The position numbers and the translations under genes are program-made. Positions 1-8,647 of a DNA stretch of 64,000 nt are shown piece after piece (the stretch's first letter is position 1; every line of letters begins with the position of its first letter). The stretch is from contig CAWEET010000005.1 of assembly GCA_963808165.1 (NCBI GenBank), positions 1 through 64,000 of the forward strand. The letters are read 5' to 3'. The notes beneath the pieces are model-generated. The model was given only the letters and a program-made list of their open reading frames with translations. It was not told where the DNA came from and made no database searches. Source of the stretch: Thiosocius sp963808165. Lineage in GTDB: Bacteria > Pseudomonadota > Gammaproteobacteria > Chromatiales > Chromatiaceae.

Positions 1-121
1 TGGGGTCACCAATAGTGTACTTAGGAAAGCCAAGGTTCCGATCCTGATTTCCCATTGATTGGTGATCTACGCATGGGCCGATATGCGCAGTCAGGAACAG
101 CAGCGCAATGGTCGCTCTCAT
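1..121 (-). CDS. Possible 5' part of an exported protein running off the left edge
   Basis: Reading leftwards from an ATG at 121 the frame stays open to the window edge (about 40 codons). It begins with an Arg followed by a hydrophobic stretch (MRATIALLFLTAHIGPC) that would suit a short signal peptide. There is no convincing Shine-Dalgarno sequence and the frame is too short to identify. It may be chance; the gene would be divergent from the transporter operon that starts at 296. Confidence 0.2.
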   Translation of the reverse strand, partial: MRATIALLFLTAHIGPCVDHQSMGNQDRNLGFPKYTIGDP

Positions 122-295
122 GACGCGAGGCGGGCGTCCCGATGTGCGGATAGGAGATGACCCGCCATTTGAAGAGGGTAGACCGCTTACCGGTGCAGTT
201 TCCACGTTATCGGGTGGAAGAGAGGCCTTACAAGCCGCCTGCAGGTTCGACTTGTTGGTTTGACAAAAACAGAGATGAGATGAGAGGAAATTGAG

Positions 296-1270
296 ATGAA
301 ACACACACTGAAGCAGTTGGCAGCGATCGCTCTGGCGGCATTGATTCCGATCTGCCCGGCGTTCGCCGAGTATCCTGAAAAGCCGATCAACTACATCATC
401 CCGTTCGGGCCGGGTGGTGAATCTGACATCACGGCCCGGCACCAGCAGCCTTTCTTCAAAGAAAAGTTCAACCAGGATCTGGTCGTTTCGTACAAGCCCG
501 GTGGCGGGGGTGCGGTGGGCTGGGCACAGCTCAATGGCATCAAGGGCGACGGTTACACCATCATGGGCATCAACCTGCCGCATATCATCGTCAAGCCGAT
601 GCAAAAGGATGTAGGTTTCAGGACCGACGACATCGCCGGTGTATATATGTTCCACTACACCCCGGATGCCCTTGTCGTCACGAAGGACAGCCCGTTCAAG
701 ACGGTCCAGGACGTGATCGACTATGCCAAGGCGAATCCGGGAAAGCTCACGCTCTCGGGATCGGGAAAGGGCACCGCCAATCACCTTGCCCAGGTTCGCT
801 TTGACGGCCAGGCCGAGATCAAGACCACTTATGTCGCGTTCAAGGGGACGGGTAAGGCGGTCGCCGCCCTGTTGGGCGATCAGGTGAAAGCGCAGTGGGG
901 ATACACCTCGGTAGGTGCCAAACACTCCGAGCAGGTACGACTGTTGGCCGTCGCGATGGAGGCGCGTCACCCGAAGTTCCCCGACGTACCGACATTCAAG
1001 GAACTTGGCTTCGACCTTGTCTCCGGCGCCTACCGGGGTATCGCGGTGCCGAACTCCGCGCCCGAGGCGGTCCGTGTGAAGCTGTCCGAGATGATCGGCC
1101 AGATCAACGCCGACCCGGAATTCCGCAAGCGCATGGAGAATGACGGGATGGCGCTGCTGGATGTCGACTACGCTGATATGCCCGCCTTCATTAAGGAAAT
1201 GGAAGTGGTCTATGCCAAGGCGGCACGCGAGGCCGGCATTATCAAAGAAGTCGCCACCGCGAAGCCTTGA
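296..1270 (+). CDS. Tripartite tricarboxylate transporter substrate-binding protein (Bug/TctC family)
   Basis: Periplasmic binding protein of 324 residues that delivers a carboxylate to the TctAB membrane complex. A signal peptide is evident (MKHTLKQ, a hydrophobic core, then cleavage after AFA near residue 24), followed by the Bug-family opening YPEKPINYIIPFGPGGESD. This usually builds the carboxylate-binding loop. The start is fixed by a GAGAGGA ribosome site at 282-288. The gene leads an operon with TctA and TctB 25 bases downstream and with three hydroxy-acid dehydrogenases, so the ligand is likely a hydroxy-acid rather than citrate. In Chromohalobacter the equivalent protein (SlcH) serves sulfolactate uptake; this assignment here is inference from context. 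Family certain, ligand unknown. Confidence 0.93.
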   Translation: MKHTLKQLAAIALAALIPICPAFAEYPEKPINYIIPFGPGGESDITARHQQPFFKEKFNQDLVVSYKPGGGGAVGWAQLNGIKGDGYTIMGINLPHIIVKPMQKDVGFRTDDIAGVYMFHYTPDALVVTKDSPFKTVQDVIDYAKANPGKLTLSGSGKGTANHLAQVRFDGQAEIKTTYVAFKGTGKAVAALLGDQVKAQWGYTSVGAKHSEQVRLLAVAMEARHPKFPDVPTFKELGFDLVSGAYRGIAVPNSAPEAVRVKLSEMIGQINADPEFRKRMENDGMALLDVDYADMPAFIKEMEVVYAKAAREAGIIKEVATAKP

Positions 1271-1295
1271 TCTCTGCACTGGGAGGGCGACGACC

Positions 1296-2804
1296 GTGCC
1301 GGGAATCGAGCATCTGCTGCAGGCACTGACGCCACTCAATATCCTGCTGGCGTTCGCCGGTGTGATTGCGGGAACGGTGATAGGCTCATTGCCTGGCTTG
1401 ACCGCTACCATGGCGGTCGCCGTCCTGGTCCCGATCACATTTACGATGGCCCCGGCCTCGGCGCTGATCCTGATGGGGGCGATCTACACCGGGGCCATCT
1501 ATGGTGGGGCGTATGCCGCGATACTGCTGAATACGCCGGGCACGCCATCGGCTATCGCGACCACCTTTGACGGTTTCCCGATGGCCAAGCGCGGCGACGG
1601 AGACCTGGCGGTCACGCTGGCGTGCCTGGCGTCGGTTGCCGGCGGGCTGGTCGGTGCGACCTTCCTGCTGATACTTGCGCCTCCACTGGCGAGCGTGGCG
1701 TTGGCATTCGGGCCGGTCGAGTATTTCTGGCTGGCGGTGTTTGGTCTGACGCTGATCTCGGCCCTTTCCGAAGGCAACCTTTTGAAAGGCCTGATCGGCG
1801 CCTGTTTCGGTTTGCTGCTGTCGTGTGTAGGCATTGCCGAGATCAGTGCCGACACCCGCTTTACCTTCGGCAGCCAGACCCTTCTGGGCGGTATCGAAAC
1901 CGTCACCGCGCTGATCGGGCTGTATTGCGTTCCCGTGCTGATCGATTTGGTGGCTACGCCCGACAAGCATCTTAAGGTCACACATGAGCCTCGCGGTTTC
2001 CGCCTGTGGGAGGCGTTGCGGATATCCTGGAAGGGCAAATTCAATCTGGCACGCAGTTCCGTTGTCGGCACGCTGGTCGGGATCCTGCCCGGGGCGGGAG
2101 GATCCATTGCCGGCCTGGTCGCCTACTCCGAGGCGAGGCGGAGTTCGAGACGTTCCGAACATTTCGGTCACGGCGAACCGGAGGGCGTCCAGGCAACCGA
2201 GTCGGCCAACAACGCCACGGTGGGCGGCGGATTCATACCGACCCTGGTTCTGGGTATCCCGGGTACGCCGCCGGATGCGGTCATCCTCGGCGCACTGCTC
2301 ATCCAAGGGGTGCGCACCGGCCCTAATCTATTCACCGACGAAGGGTCGATTGTCTACACCTTCATCTACGGCCTGTTCCTCGCGACTATTCTGATGCTAC
2401 CGGCCGGCCTGGTGATCGGGCGGTATGCCTATAAGACCATTGTTACCGTCCCGAAGGCCATGCTGGTCCCCACGGTGGCATTCATGACCATGATCGGTAC
2501 CTATGCGATCCGCAACAACGTGTCCGACGTGGTCATCATGATCGTGCTGGGCGTCATTGGCTGGGTGTTGAACCGCTCCGGCTTCAGTCCCTCACCAATC
2601 GTGCTGGGCCTTATCCTGGGGCGCATCGCCGAGCAGGGCTTCGTGCAGGCCTGGACGATCGGGGCCGCGACCGATGAACTTGCTATGATGTTCTTCGGCC
2701 GCCCCATCAGTCTGGGTATCATAGCCCTGATCCTGTTGTCGCTGTTCTATCCGCTGGTCCGGGCACGCTGGTTGGGCAAGAGGGAGAAGGCCAGTGCCGA
2801 CTGA
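1296..2804 (+). CDS. Tripartite tricarboxylate transporter large membrane subunit TctA
   Basis: Large permease subunit, 502 residues from the GTG at 1296, with about 11-12 hydrophobic segments. Two family motifs are visible: the early VIGSLPGLTATMAVAVLVP block, and a second glycine-rich block GILPGAGGSIAGLVAYSEAR around residues 260-280. A GGGAGG site at 1281-1286 sets the GTG start; an upstream ATG in the same frame would run back into the binding-protein gene. The stop overlaps the start of tctB by 11 bases, as is usual for translational coupling of TctA and TctB. It moves the substrate handed over by the 296-1270 binding protein using the ion gradient. Confidence 0.93.
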   Translation: MPGIEHLLQALTPLNILLAFAGVIAGTVIGSLPGLTATMAVAVLVPITFTMAPASALILMGAIYTGAIYGGAYAAILLNTPGTPSAIATTFDGFPMAKRGDGDLAVTLACLASVAGGLVGATFLLILAPPLASVALAFGPVEYFWLAVFGLTLISALSEGNLLKGLIGACFGLLLSCVGIAEISADTRFTFGSQTLLGGIETVTALIGLYCVPVLIDLVATPDKHLKVTHEPRGFRLWEALRISWKGKFNLARSSVVGTLVGILPGAGGSIAGLVAYSEARRSSRRSEHFGHGEPEGVQATESANNATVGGGFIPTLVLGIPGTPPDAVILGALLIQGVRTGPNLFTDEGSIVYTFIYGLFLATILMLPAGLVIGRYAYKTIVTVPKAMLVPTVAFMTMIGTYAIRNNVSDVVIMIVLGVIGWVLNRSGFSPSPIVLGLILGRIAEQGFVQAWTIGAATDELAMMFFGRPISLGIIALILLSLFYPLVRARWLGKREKASAD

Positions 2805-3279
2805 CTTCGATGCGGAACAGACGCCGCGTGATGTTTCCGGCATGTTGATGGCGGTGGCGTTCATCCTGATTGCCGCTTTTGCGCTCTGGGATACGACCAA
2901 CATGGCCGACCCGGATTCCTACGTTTTCCCAAGCGCGGTTGCGATCGCAATGATCGTGTTCTCTATCGCACTGATTGTCTGGAACCTCATTTATCCGTCT
3001 GGCAGCAATGGCGAGACGATGCCCGGTGCCTCAACGCCGAGGCGCGTTGCGCTGGTGGCGGCAATGCTGATCAGCACGGCCTTGATGCCTTACCTCGGGT
3101 TCCTGATATCCGGCTTGGCCGCCTTTGCCTCGATCATGCTGGTTGCGATGTATGATCCATGGACGCGATACCGAAAGATCGTCTATCCGCTGGTTTGCGT
3201 TGGCGTGGTGGTCGGCTTCTACACGATGTTCGCCAAGGTGCTTCTGGTGCCGTTGCCTGCAGGTCTGCTATTCGAATAG
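2794..3279 (+). CDS. Tripartite tricarboxylate transporter small membrane subunit TctB
   Basis: A 161-residue inner-membrane protein with four predicted helices (LMAVAFILIAAFALWD; SAVAIAMIVFSIALIVWNL; VALVAAMLISTALMPYLGFL; a last pair ending in FYTMFAKVLLVPLPAGLLFE). Length and topology match the TctB family. In known systems, order binding protein-TctA-TctB varies; here the small subunit comes last and starts with GTG inside the end of tctA, preceded by the GAGGGAGAAGG purine run. It has no catalytic motif of its own and is identified by position and topology together. Confidence 0.88.
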   Translation: MPTDFDAEQTPRDVSGMLMAVAFILIAAFALWDTTNMADPDSYVFPSAVAIAMIVFSIALIVWNLIYPSGSNGETMPGASTPRRVALVAAMLISTALMPYLGFLISGLAAFASIMLVAMYDPWTRYRKIVYPLVCVGVVVGFYTMFAKVLLVPLPAGLLFE

Positions 3280-3325
3280 CGGTGGTTTCTATTTATTCAT
3301 ACTTCACTTGGGCAGGAGGGTATCT

Positions 3326-4255
3326 GTGGCAGATGTCGTGATTTCCGAGTTCATGGACCAGTCAGCCGTGGATGGTCTGGCCGAAGAATTCGACGTACTG
3401 TATGACCCGGGCCTGGTAGACCGTGCGGATGATCTTGCCGCGGCCGTCGCTGATGCCCGCGCCCTGGTCGTTCGTAACCGGACACAGGTCCGTGGCAAGT
3501 TGCTGGAAGCGGCCGGGGCGCTGCGGGTCGTAGGGCGGCTCGGCGTCGGTCTGGACAACATCGATATCGAGGCCTGCGAAAAAAGTGCTGTGGTGGTGTA
3601 TCCGGCTACTGGCGCCAACGATGCGGCCGTGGCCGAGTATGTCATCGCGACTGCAATGATGCTGTTGCGTGATGCCTACGCGGCCGGCACGGAGGTAATC
3701 GCCGGAGCATGGCCCCGCCAGCGCTGCATGGGGCGCGAGATCGGTGGCAAGGTGCTGGGCCTGATCGGCTTCGGCGGCATCGCGCGGGAGACGGCCCAGC
3801 GCGCACGTGCCCTCGGGATGCACGTCAGCGCACACGACCCGTTCGTCGCTGAGACGGATCACGCCTGGAAGGGCGTCGAGCGGACGGAGTTGAGCAAGCT
3901 GCTGATGAGTGCGGATGTTGTCAGTCTGCATCTGCCCTTGACGGATGGCACCAGAGGGCTGCTCGATGCACAGATGATCGCGCGGATGAAAAAGGGTGCG
4001 GTGCTGATCAACACGGCACGCGGCGGTATCGTTGACGAGGATGCCGTGGTTGCAGCGCTGCGTACGGGGCATCTGGCTGGTGCCGCATTGGATGTCTTCG
4101 AGACCGAGCCGGTGACGTCCGCTGCCGGGGCGCGTTTCGACGGCGTGAGAAATCTTGTGTTGACGCCGCACATCGCCGGGGTCACTCAGGAATCTAACGT
4201 CCGTGTAAGCGCGGTGACCGCCGAGAATGTTCGCAAGGTGCTGAGCAATAAATGA
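3326..4255 (+). CDS. D-isomer-specific 2-hydroxyacid dehydrogenase, (S)-sulfolactate dehydrogenase type
   Basis: NAD-dependent oxidation of a 2-hydroxy-acid to the 2-oxo-acid, 309 residues. The nucleotide-binding loop is GKVLGLIGFGGIARETAQRA; the catalytic set follows as Arg in NTARGGIVDE, Glu in the FETEP segment and His in LTPHIAGVT. A GGAGGG site at 3315-3320 picks the GTG at 3326 and gives a product starting MADVVISEFMD. Length and opening resemble SlcC of sulfolactate degraders more than SerA, which is longer and carries an ACT domain absent here. The neighbours (tripartite transporter, ComC-type dehydrogenase, starting 4 bases before this gene ends) are the same partners found in slc clusters. 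Phosphoglycerate, glyoxylate or malate-type substrates remain possible. Confidence 0.85.
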   Translation: MADVVISEFMDQSAVDGLAEEFDVLYDPGLVDRADDLAAAVADARALVVRNRTQVRGKLLEAAGALRVVGRLGVGLDNIDIEACEKSAVVVYPATGANDAAVAEYVIATAMMLLRDAYAAGTEVIAGAWPRQRCMGREIGGKVLGLIGFGGIARETAQRARALGMHVSAHDPFVAETDHAWKGVERTELSKLLMSADVVSLHLPLTDGTRGLLDAQMIARMKKGAVLINTARGGIVDEDAVVAALRTGHLAGAALDVFETEPVTSAAGARFDGVRNLVLTPHIAGVTQESNVRVSAVTAENVRKVLSNK

Positions 4256-5262
4256 GTACGGTCAAGCTGGGTCTGGCAGATGCAGAGTTGCTCGCCAAAG
4301 ACATCCTGTTTCGGCATGGCACGAGCGAGGCCAACGCTGAATGTGTTGCGCGGGCGCTGGTCGCGGCAGAGGCCGATGGACAGAAGGGGCACGGGCTTTC
4401 GCGCTTGCCCTCCTATGCGGCCCAGGCCGCCTCTGGCAAGGTCGACGGCCATGCTGTGCCGACCGTCGAGCAGTGTGGGCGTGCGGCATTGCGCATCGAT
4501 GCGAGGAACGGCTTTGCGTTTCCAGCCCTGGCGATGGCGGTCGATCGACTGTCGCCAATGGCTGAGGAAACGGGGATTGCGGCCGCCGCTGTGCATCACT
4601 CACATCACTTCGGGCAGGCCGGTTATCACGTCGAACAACTGACGGCGAGTGGCCTGATAGGACTGGTCTTCGGCAACAGCCCCAAGGCGATCGCGCCCTG
4701 GGGCGGCAGCGAGGGCGTGTTTGGGACCAACCCGATTGCCTTTGCAGCGCCGCGCCGAACCGGGCCGGCCCTCGTAATCGATCTGAGTCTGAGCAAGGTG
4801 GCCCGTGGCAAGGTCATGGTGGCGGCCAAAGAAGGTGAGCCAGTCCCGGAAGGTTGGGCGCTGGACAGGCATGGCAATCCGACGACGGATGCCGAGGCGG
4901 CATTGCAGGGCACCATGCTGCCGATGGGGGGTGCCAAGGGTGCCGCCCTGGTATTGATGGTCGAGATCCTGGCCGCTGCATTGACTGGTTCAAGGTTCGG
5001 ATTCGAGGCCTCTTCATTTTTCACTGCGGAAGGGGAGCCTCCGGCTGTCGGCCAGTTTCTCGTCGCGATCGATCCACGCGTTTTCTCAGGGGATGCGTTT
5101 GCGCAACGACTGGAAACCCTGATCGGCGCTATCCTCGAACAGCAGGGAACCCGTCTGCCGGGCACGCGGCGTCTTGGGCTGCGGGCGGAATCCGCCCGCA
5201 ACGGCGTAGTTGTTCCCGCCGCCCTCTATGATGAGCTGCAGGCCTTGTCGGCGAAGACCTGA
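4252..5262 (+). CDS. Malate/L-lactate dehydrogenase family oxidoreductase (ComC-like)
   Basis: NAD(P)-dependent dehydrogenase of the non-Rossmann Ldh2/MDG2 family, 336 residues. Features include the opening helix with SEANAECVARALVAAEADGQKGHGLSR, the catalytic His region AAVHHSHHFGQAGYHVE, and the cofactor segment FGNSPKAIAPWGG followed by VFGTNPIAFAAP. Family members oxidise (R)-sulfolactate (ComC), L-malate, ureidoglycolate or delta-piperideine carboxylate. The ATG overlaps the previous stop by four bases (ATGA), so the two dehydrogenases are translationally coupled. A pair of dehydrogenases acting on opposite enantiomers would interconvert them through the shared 2-oxo-acid, as shown for SlcC and ComC; that this pair does so is inference. 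Confidence 0.87.
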   Translation: MSTVKLGLADAELLAKDILFRHGTSEANAECVARALVAAEADGQKGHGLSRLPSYAAQAASGKVDGHAVPTVEQCGRAALRIDARNGFAFPALAMAVDRLSPMAEETGIAAAAVHHSHHFGQAGYHVEQLTASGLIGLVFGNSPKAIAPWGGSEGVFGTNPIAFAAPRRTGPALVIDLSLSKVARGKVMVAAKEGEPVPEGWALDRHGNPTTDAEAALQGTMLPMGGAKGAALVLMVEILAAALTGSRFGFEASSFFTAEGEPPAVGQFLVAIDPRVFSGDAFAQRLETLIGAILEQQGTRLPGTRRLGLRAESARNGVVVPAALYDELQALSAKT

Positions 5263-5309
5263 GTCTCTGCCGGCCTTACCTTAGTCGGCTTCGCTGTGGA
5301 GGATTTACT

Positions 5310-6374
5310 TTGACAACGAACTACAGGATCGCCTTGTTGCCGGGCGACGGGATTGGCCGCGAAGTCCTTCCTGAAGGCGTGAAGGTGCTGGAAAAGATCT
5401 CCGATCGTTTCGGTATTGCGTTCGCCTGGGACGAGTTCGACTGGTCGTGCGAACGCTTCGACAAATGCGGTGCCATGATGCCTGAAGACGGTATTGCGCA
5501 GATTGTGGGCCACGATGCAATCTTTCTCGGTGCGGTCGGTTATCCGGGTGTACCCGATCACGTCTCGCTTTGGGGACTGTTGATTCCGATCCGCCGGGAG
5601 TTCCATCAATATGTCAACCTGCGACCGGTGCGTCTATTCGAGGGTGTGCCGTGCCCGCTCGCGGGGCGGGTGCCGGGAGACATCGATTTCTATATCGTGC
5701 GGGAAAACAACGAAGGCGAGTACTCCGAGATCGGAGGGCGGCTCTATGCGGGTACCAATCACGAGACCGTGGTGCAGGAAAGCGTCTTCACGCGTCGGGG
5801 TGTCGATCGTGTTTTGCGCTACGCCTTCGAACTGGCGCAGAGCCGCGCGGCCAGGCACCTGACGAGCGCCACCAAGTCTAATGGCATCATCCACACGATG
5901 CCGTTCTGGGATGAACGGGTCGAGGAGATGGCCGGGGCCTTCCCGGGCGTCACCGTCGACAAGTTCCATATAGATATTCTGACGGCGCATTTCGTGCGCA
6001 ATCCTGACTGGTTCGATGTCGTCGTCGGTTCCAACCTGTTCGGTGACATCCTGTCCGACCTTGGTCCCGCCTGCACCGGTACGATCGGTGTTGCGCCATC
6101 GGCGAACCTCAACCCGGAACGCGAATTCCCCTCGTGTTTTGAACCTGTGCATGGTTCGGCCCCCGATATCGCGGGCAAGGGTATCGCAAATCCGATTGGC
6201 CAGATCTGGTCGGGCGCCATGATGCTCGATCACCTCGGGCACCGGGACGCGCATGATGCGATCGTATGCGCGATCGAAAGCGTGCTGGCCGATCCGGCGG
6301 CGCCACGCACGCCGGACATGGGGGGCATAGCGACCACCGAGGAGCTGGGTGATGCCATCGTTGCGATCATTTGA
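5310..6374 (+). CDS. Tartrate dehydrogenase / decarboxylating D-malate dehydrogenase (TtuC/DmlA type)
   Basis: Beta-decarboxylating dehydrogenase of the isopropylmalate/isocitrate family, 354 residues. The opening (LLPGDGIGREVLPEGVKVL) and the blocks GAVGYPGVPDHVSLWG, RENNEGEYSEIGGR, TSATKSNGI and SNLFGDILSDLGPACTGTIG match DmlA and TtuC much more closely than LeuB. This indicates oxidation of D-malate or tartrate with loss of CO2. Translation starts at a TTG placed after GGAGGA (5298-5303). It is the last gene of the transporter-dehydrogenase operon, 47 bases after the ComC-like gene. Its presence argues that a C4 hydroxy-diacid is among the substrates and is the main evidence against a purely sulfolactate role. 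Confidence 0.9.
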   Translation: MTTNYRIALLPGDGIGREVLPEGVKVLEKISDRFGIAFAWDEFDWSCERFDKCGAMMPEDGIAQIVGHDAIFLGAVGYPGVPDHVSLWGLLIPIRREFHQYVNLRPVRLFEGVPCPLAGRVPGDIDFYIVRENNEGEYSEIGGRLYAGTNHETVVQESVFTRRGVDRVLRYAFELAQSRAARHLTSATKSNGIIHTMPFWDERVEEMAGAFPGVTVDKFHIDILTAHFVRNPDWFDVVVGSNLFGDILSDLGPACTGTIGVAPSANLNPEREFPSCFEPVHGSAPDIAGKGIANPIGQIWSGAMMLDHLGHRDAHDAIVCAIESVLADPAAPRTPDMGGIATTEELGDAIVAII

Positions 6375-6622
6375 TTATGGCTAGTGCTGCTTGCCATGAT
6401 AGTTATCAATCGGGAAACGCGAGAACAATGAAATGGATCTGGTATACGAGGACTTGGCAGAACGTGTCGTCATTGATTCGGGTGCAATGCGGTAGACAGC
6501 TTGAAAAACGCGCGGAGCCGATTTCTGAGTCCGGGCGTTCCCTGTTCAGTGATGGCTGCATATGTCGCATCTGACATTTTTTTCGCAACTGTCTTTTCAT
6601 CCTGCGAAACAGAGTCCTCGAT

Positions 6623-6883
6623 ATGAAGAAGCTGAAGAATGAAAAGGCGCTGCTGAAGGAAGCTATTCGTGTTGGGCTGATTTATGCTGAGAAGCGGGGT
6701 GCTGCAAAGTTCGGAGAGACCGACTCGCAACAATTAAAGGTCGAGTATATTTACCGTCTGTTGGTCCACGACAAGCAGATTCAACCGTTGGCCAAAGAAC
6801 AGATGGGCGATCCTGGCATGCGACATAAACTTGCTATCTGGATCTTGAAACACCTGTCCGATGATCATCCGCTACGCAAATAG
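6623..6883 (+). CDS. Hypothetical protein, 86 residues
   Basis: Small, basic and mostly helical protein (opening MKKLKNEKALLKEAIRVGL, ending KHLSDDHPLRK). No signal peptide, membrane segment or metal motif is visible. I do not recognise the family. Lysine-rich start, compact hydrophobic heptads and a sensible composition support a real gene, but the ribosome site is weak (AGAGTCC about ten bases upstream). It stands alone 248 bases after the dehydrogenase operon and on the same strand. Confidence 0.5.
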   Translation: MKKLKNEKALLKEAIRVGLIYAEKRGAAKFGETDSQQLKVEYIYRLLVHDKQIQPLAKEQMGDPGMRHKLAIWILKHLSDDHPLRK

Positions 6884-7007
6884 GGCCTAAAGGGGGCGGT
6901 GAAAAACGTCTCCCATTCTCGATCGGCGCCTGCCCCACCCGCATCGAGAAAGACGCACACAGCGGGCGAGCAGTCCAGGACGGGCACCTCAGCGAAAGGA
7001 GGTCGCT

Positions 7008-7057
7008 ATGCCTCGCAAACCAAGGACGTACCCGGCGGGCTTGCCCTGCCATGTCGC
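7008..7057 (+). pseudogene. Truncated 5' end of a REP-associated tyrosine transposase (RAYT)
   Basis: A perfect AAAGGAGGT ribosome site (about 6995-7003) is followed by ATG and MPRKPRTYPAGLPCHV, which matches the extreme N-terminus of Y1/TnpA_REP transposases. The similarity stops after about 16 codons, where the sequence runs into the 3' end of the convergent HAD gene. Everything carrying the HUH motif and catalytic Tyr is missing, so this is a remnant. Confidence 0.5.
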
Positions 7058-7063
7058 GCACCA

Positions 7064-8647
7064 TCAGCGTTTGCGTTTAAGGACCTGGGTCAGGTGGTTG
7101 AGTAACTCCAGAACGTCGTCTGAATCGCCGACGCGGTAGGTCGCCATGCTTGGTTGAGGACGTTTGCTCACCAGGATGCCTATGCCCGCCCCCCGCAGGT
7201 TTCGAAAGGCATCCTCATCGGTCACGTCATCGCCAATATACAGGGGCAGCGTGTCAGGGCCATCCAGCTTCAGCTCCGCGAGCAGCCACTTCACGGCACG
7301 ACCCTTGTCCCAGTCGATGTTCGGGAGTAACTCGAACACTTGCTTGCCACCGGTCTTCCTGAGTCGTGGAAGGCTCATCTGTACCTGTTCAATGATTGCT
7401 TCCACGTAGGCCGCGTTGACCATGTCCTTCTTCTGATAGTGCGCCACGATTGCAAAACGTTTGCGTTCAATGCTGACCCCGGGAAACTCCGCCAGCAGTT
7501 TGCTCAGCTCTGCCTCAGCCTTGTCCAGGTCGGCCAAAACGTCAATTCCGTCCGGGAGCTCCAGATGTAGATCCTGTCCCAGGATCTCCAGGCCGTGACT
7601 GCCGGCGTAGATGAGTTCAGGCAGACCGACCCGTTCACGCAGTTCCTCGACGTCACGCCCGCTGACAATTGTCACAGGCATCAGTTGGGCCGCCTTTTGC
7701 AGGGCCCGCCGCATTTTTTTTGACAACTCGGTATCTTTGGATTTGCGGATATTGGATGTCAGCGTGCCCCCGTAGTTGAGGAAGAGCACGGGCTGCTTGT
7801 CTGCGAGCTGATTCGATATCATTTCCATTTCGGCAAGGACCGGGGGCGACGCCGCATCGTCTTCGCTGGTGCCGTCGATGTGCAAGCGGCACAGGTCTTC
7901 AAGCACGTAATCCGCGCCGTGATCCAGCATCAGCTGTCGCTGTTCCCCGTCGTCGATCCCGATGGTCAATCCGAAACGGCCCCGGCTGCTGGCAGCAACC
8001 CCTACTATGCTGTCCTCTATCACCACGATCTGATCCGGGTCGATTTCCAGTCGGTGTGCGACCTCCCACAGGACGTAGGGATCCGGTTTGCTGCCCAGAT
8101 CCAGACGCTCGGCCTCGATGCCATCGACCCGCGCATCGAAGCGGTCGCCCAGTTCGGCCTTCTGGAGAATCGTGTCACAGTGCCTGCTGGCGGAAACTAT
8201 GGCCGTCTTGAAGCCCTCATTGCGCAAGCGGTGGATGAGTGCGATGGCGCATCCGTAAGCCAGGACATCCCGTTCTTCGAGTAGTTCGTTGAAGATGTGC
8301 TTCTTCCGATTCCCCAGTCCGTAGACCGTCTCGCGGTCTGCGGGGTCATCGGGTTCCCCCAAGGGCAGTTCGATGTGCCGGGAGGAGAGGACGTTCTTTA
8401 CTCCCGAATGGCGTGCCCTGCCTTCGACATAGCGACGGTAATCCAGATCGTCGTGGAAGGGTCTGAGATCTTCCCCTTCCAGCGCGGGGCAATCCTGCAG
8501 GAATTCATCGAAAAGCTGCTTCCAGGCCTCGCTATGGATTTTGTTGACGTCGGTGACGACGCCATCCAGATTGAAGATTACGGCACCGAACCTTTCCCGT
8601 GAGATGACGGGGTTCAGGTCGGCGTCCGCTTGGTGATTTACGGTCAT
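7064..8647 (-). CDS. Two-domain HAD protein: beta-phosphoglucomutase-like plus trehalose-6-phosphate phosphatase-like, catalytic Asp lost
   Basis: A 527-residue fusion. Residues about 20-255 are a beta-phosphoglucomutase-type HAD domain (cap region, IVSASRH, GSKPDPYVL, IEDSIVG). Residues about 285-520 are an OtsB-like domain (VSGRDVEELRERVGL, RKRFAIVAHYQ, GDDVTDEDAF). The same domain pair opens mycobacterial OtsB1. In both domains the first catalytic motif is altered: FNLDGV has Asn26 where the phosphorylated Asp should be, and LFLNYGG has Asn291 and Gly293 in place of both Asp of LFLDYDG. The codons are AAT, AAC and GGG, read directly. The frame is otherwise long and intact, so it is probably expressed but may be a non-catalytic sugar-phosphate binder. 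It is not next to otsA. Confidence 0.85.
   Translation of the reverse strand: MTVNHQADADLNPVISRERFGAVIFNLDGVVTDVNKIHSEAWKQLFDEFLQDCPALEGEDLRPFHDDLDYRRYVEGRARHSGVKNVLSSRHIELPLGEPDDPADRETVYGLGNRKKHIFNELLEERDVLAYGCAIALIHRLRNEGFKTAIVSASRHCDTILQKAELGDRFDARVDGIEAERLDLGSKPDPYVLWEVAHRLEIDPDQIVVIEDSIVGVAASSRGRFGLTIGIDDGEQRQLMLDHGADYVLEDLCRLHIDGTSEDDAASPPVLAEMEMISNQLADKQPVLFLNYGGTLTSNIRKSKDTELSKKMRRALQKAAQLMPVTIVSGRDVEELRERVGLPELIYAGSHGLEILGQDLHLELPDGIDVLADLDKAEAELSKLLAEFPGVSIERKRFAIVAHYQKKDMVNAAYVEAIIEQVQMSLPRLRKTGGKQVFELLPNIDWDKGRAVKWLLAELKLDGPDTLPLYIGDDVTDEDAFRNLRGAGIGILVSKRPQPSMATYRVGDSDDVLELLNHLTQVLKRKR

Noticed and set aside
1386..2306. Long minus-strand open frames opposite tctA
   Set aside because: They are antisense shadows of a GC-rich membrane protein gene; the plus-strand product is a clear TctA and the antisense products have no motif.
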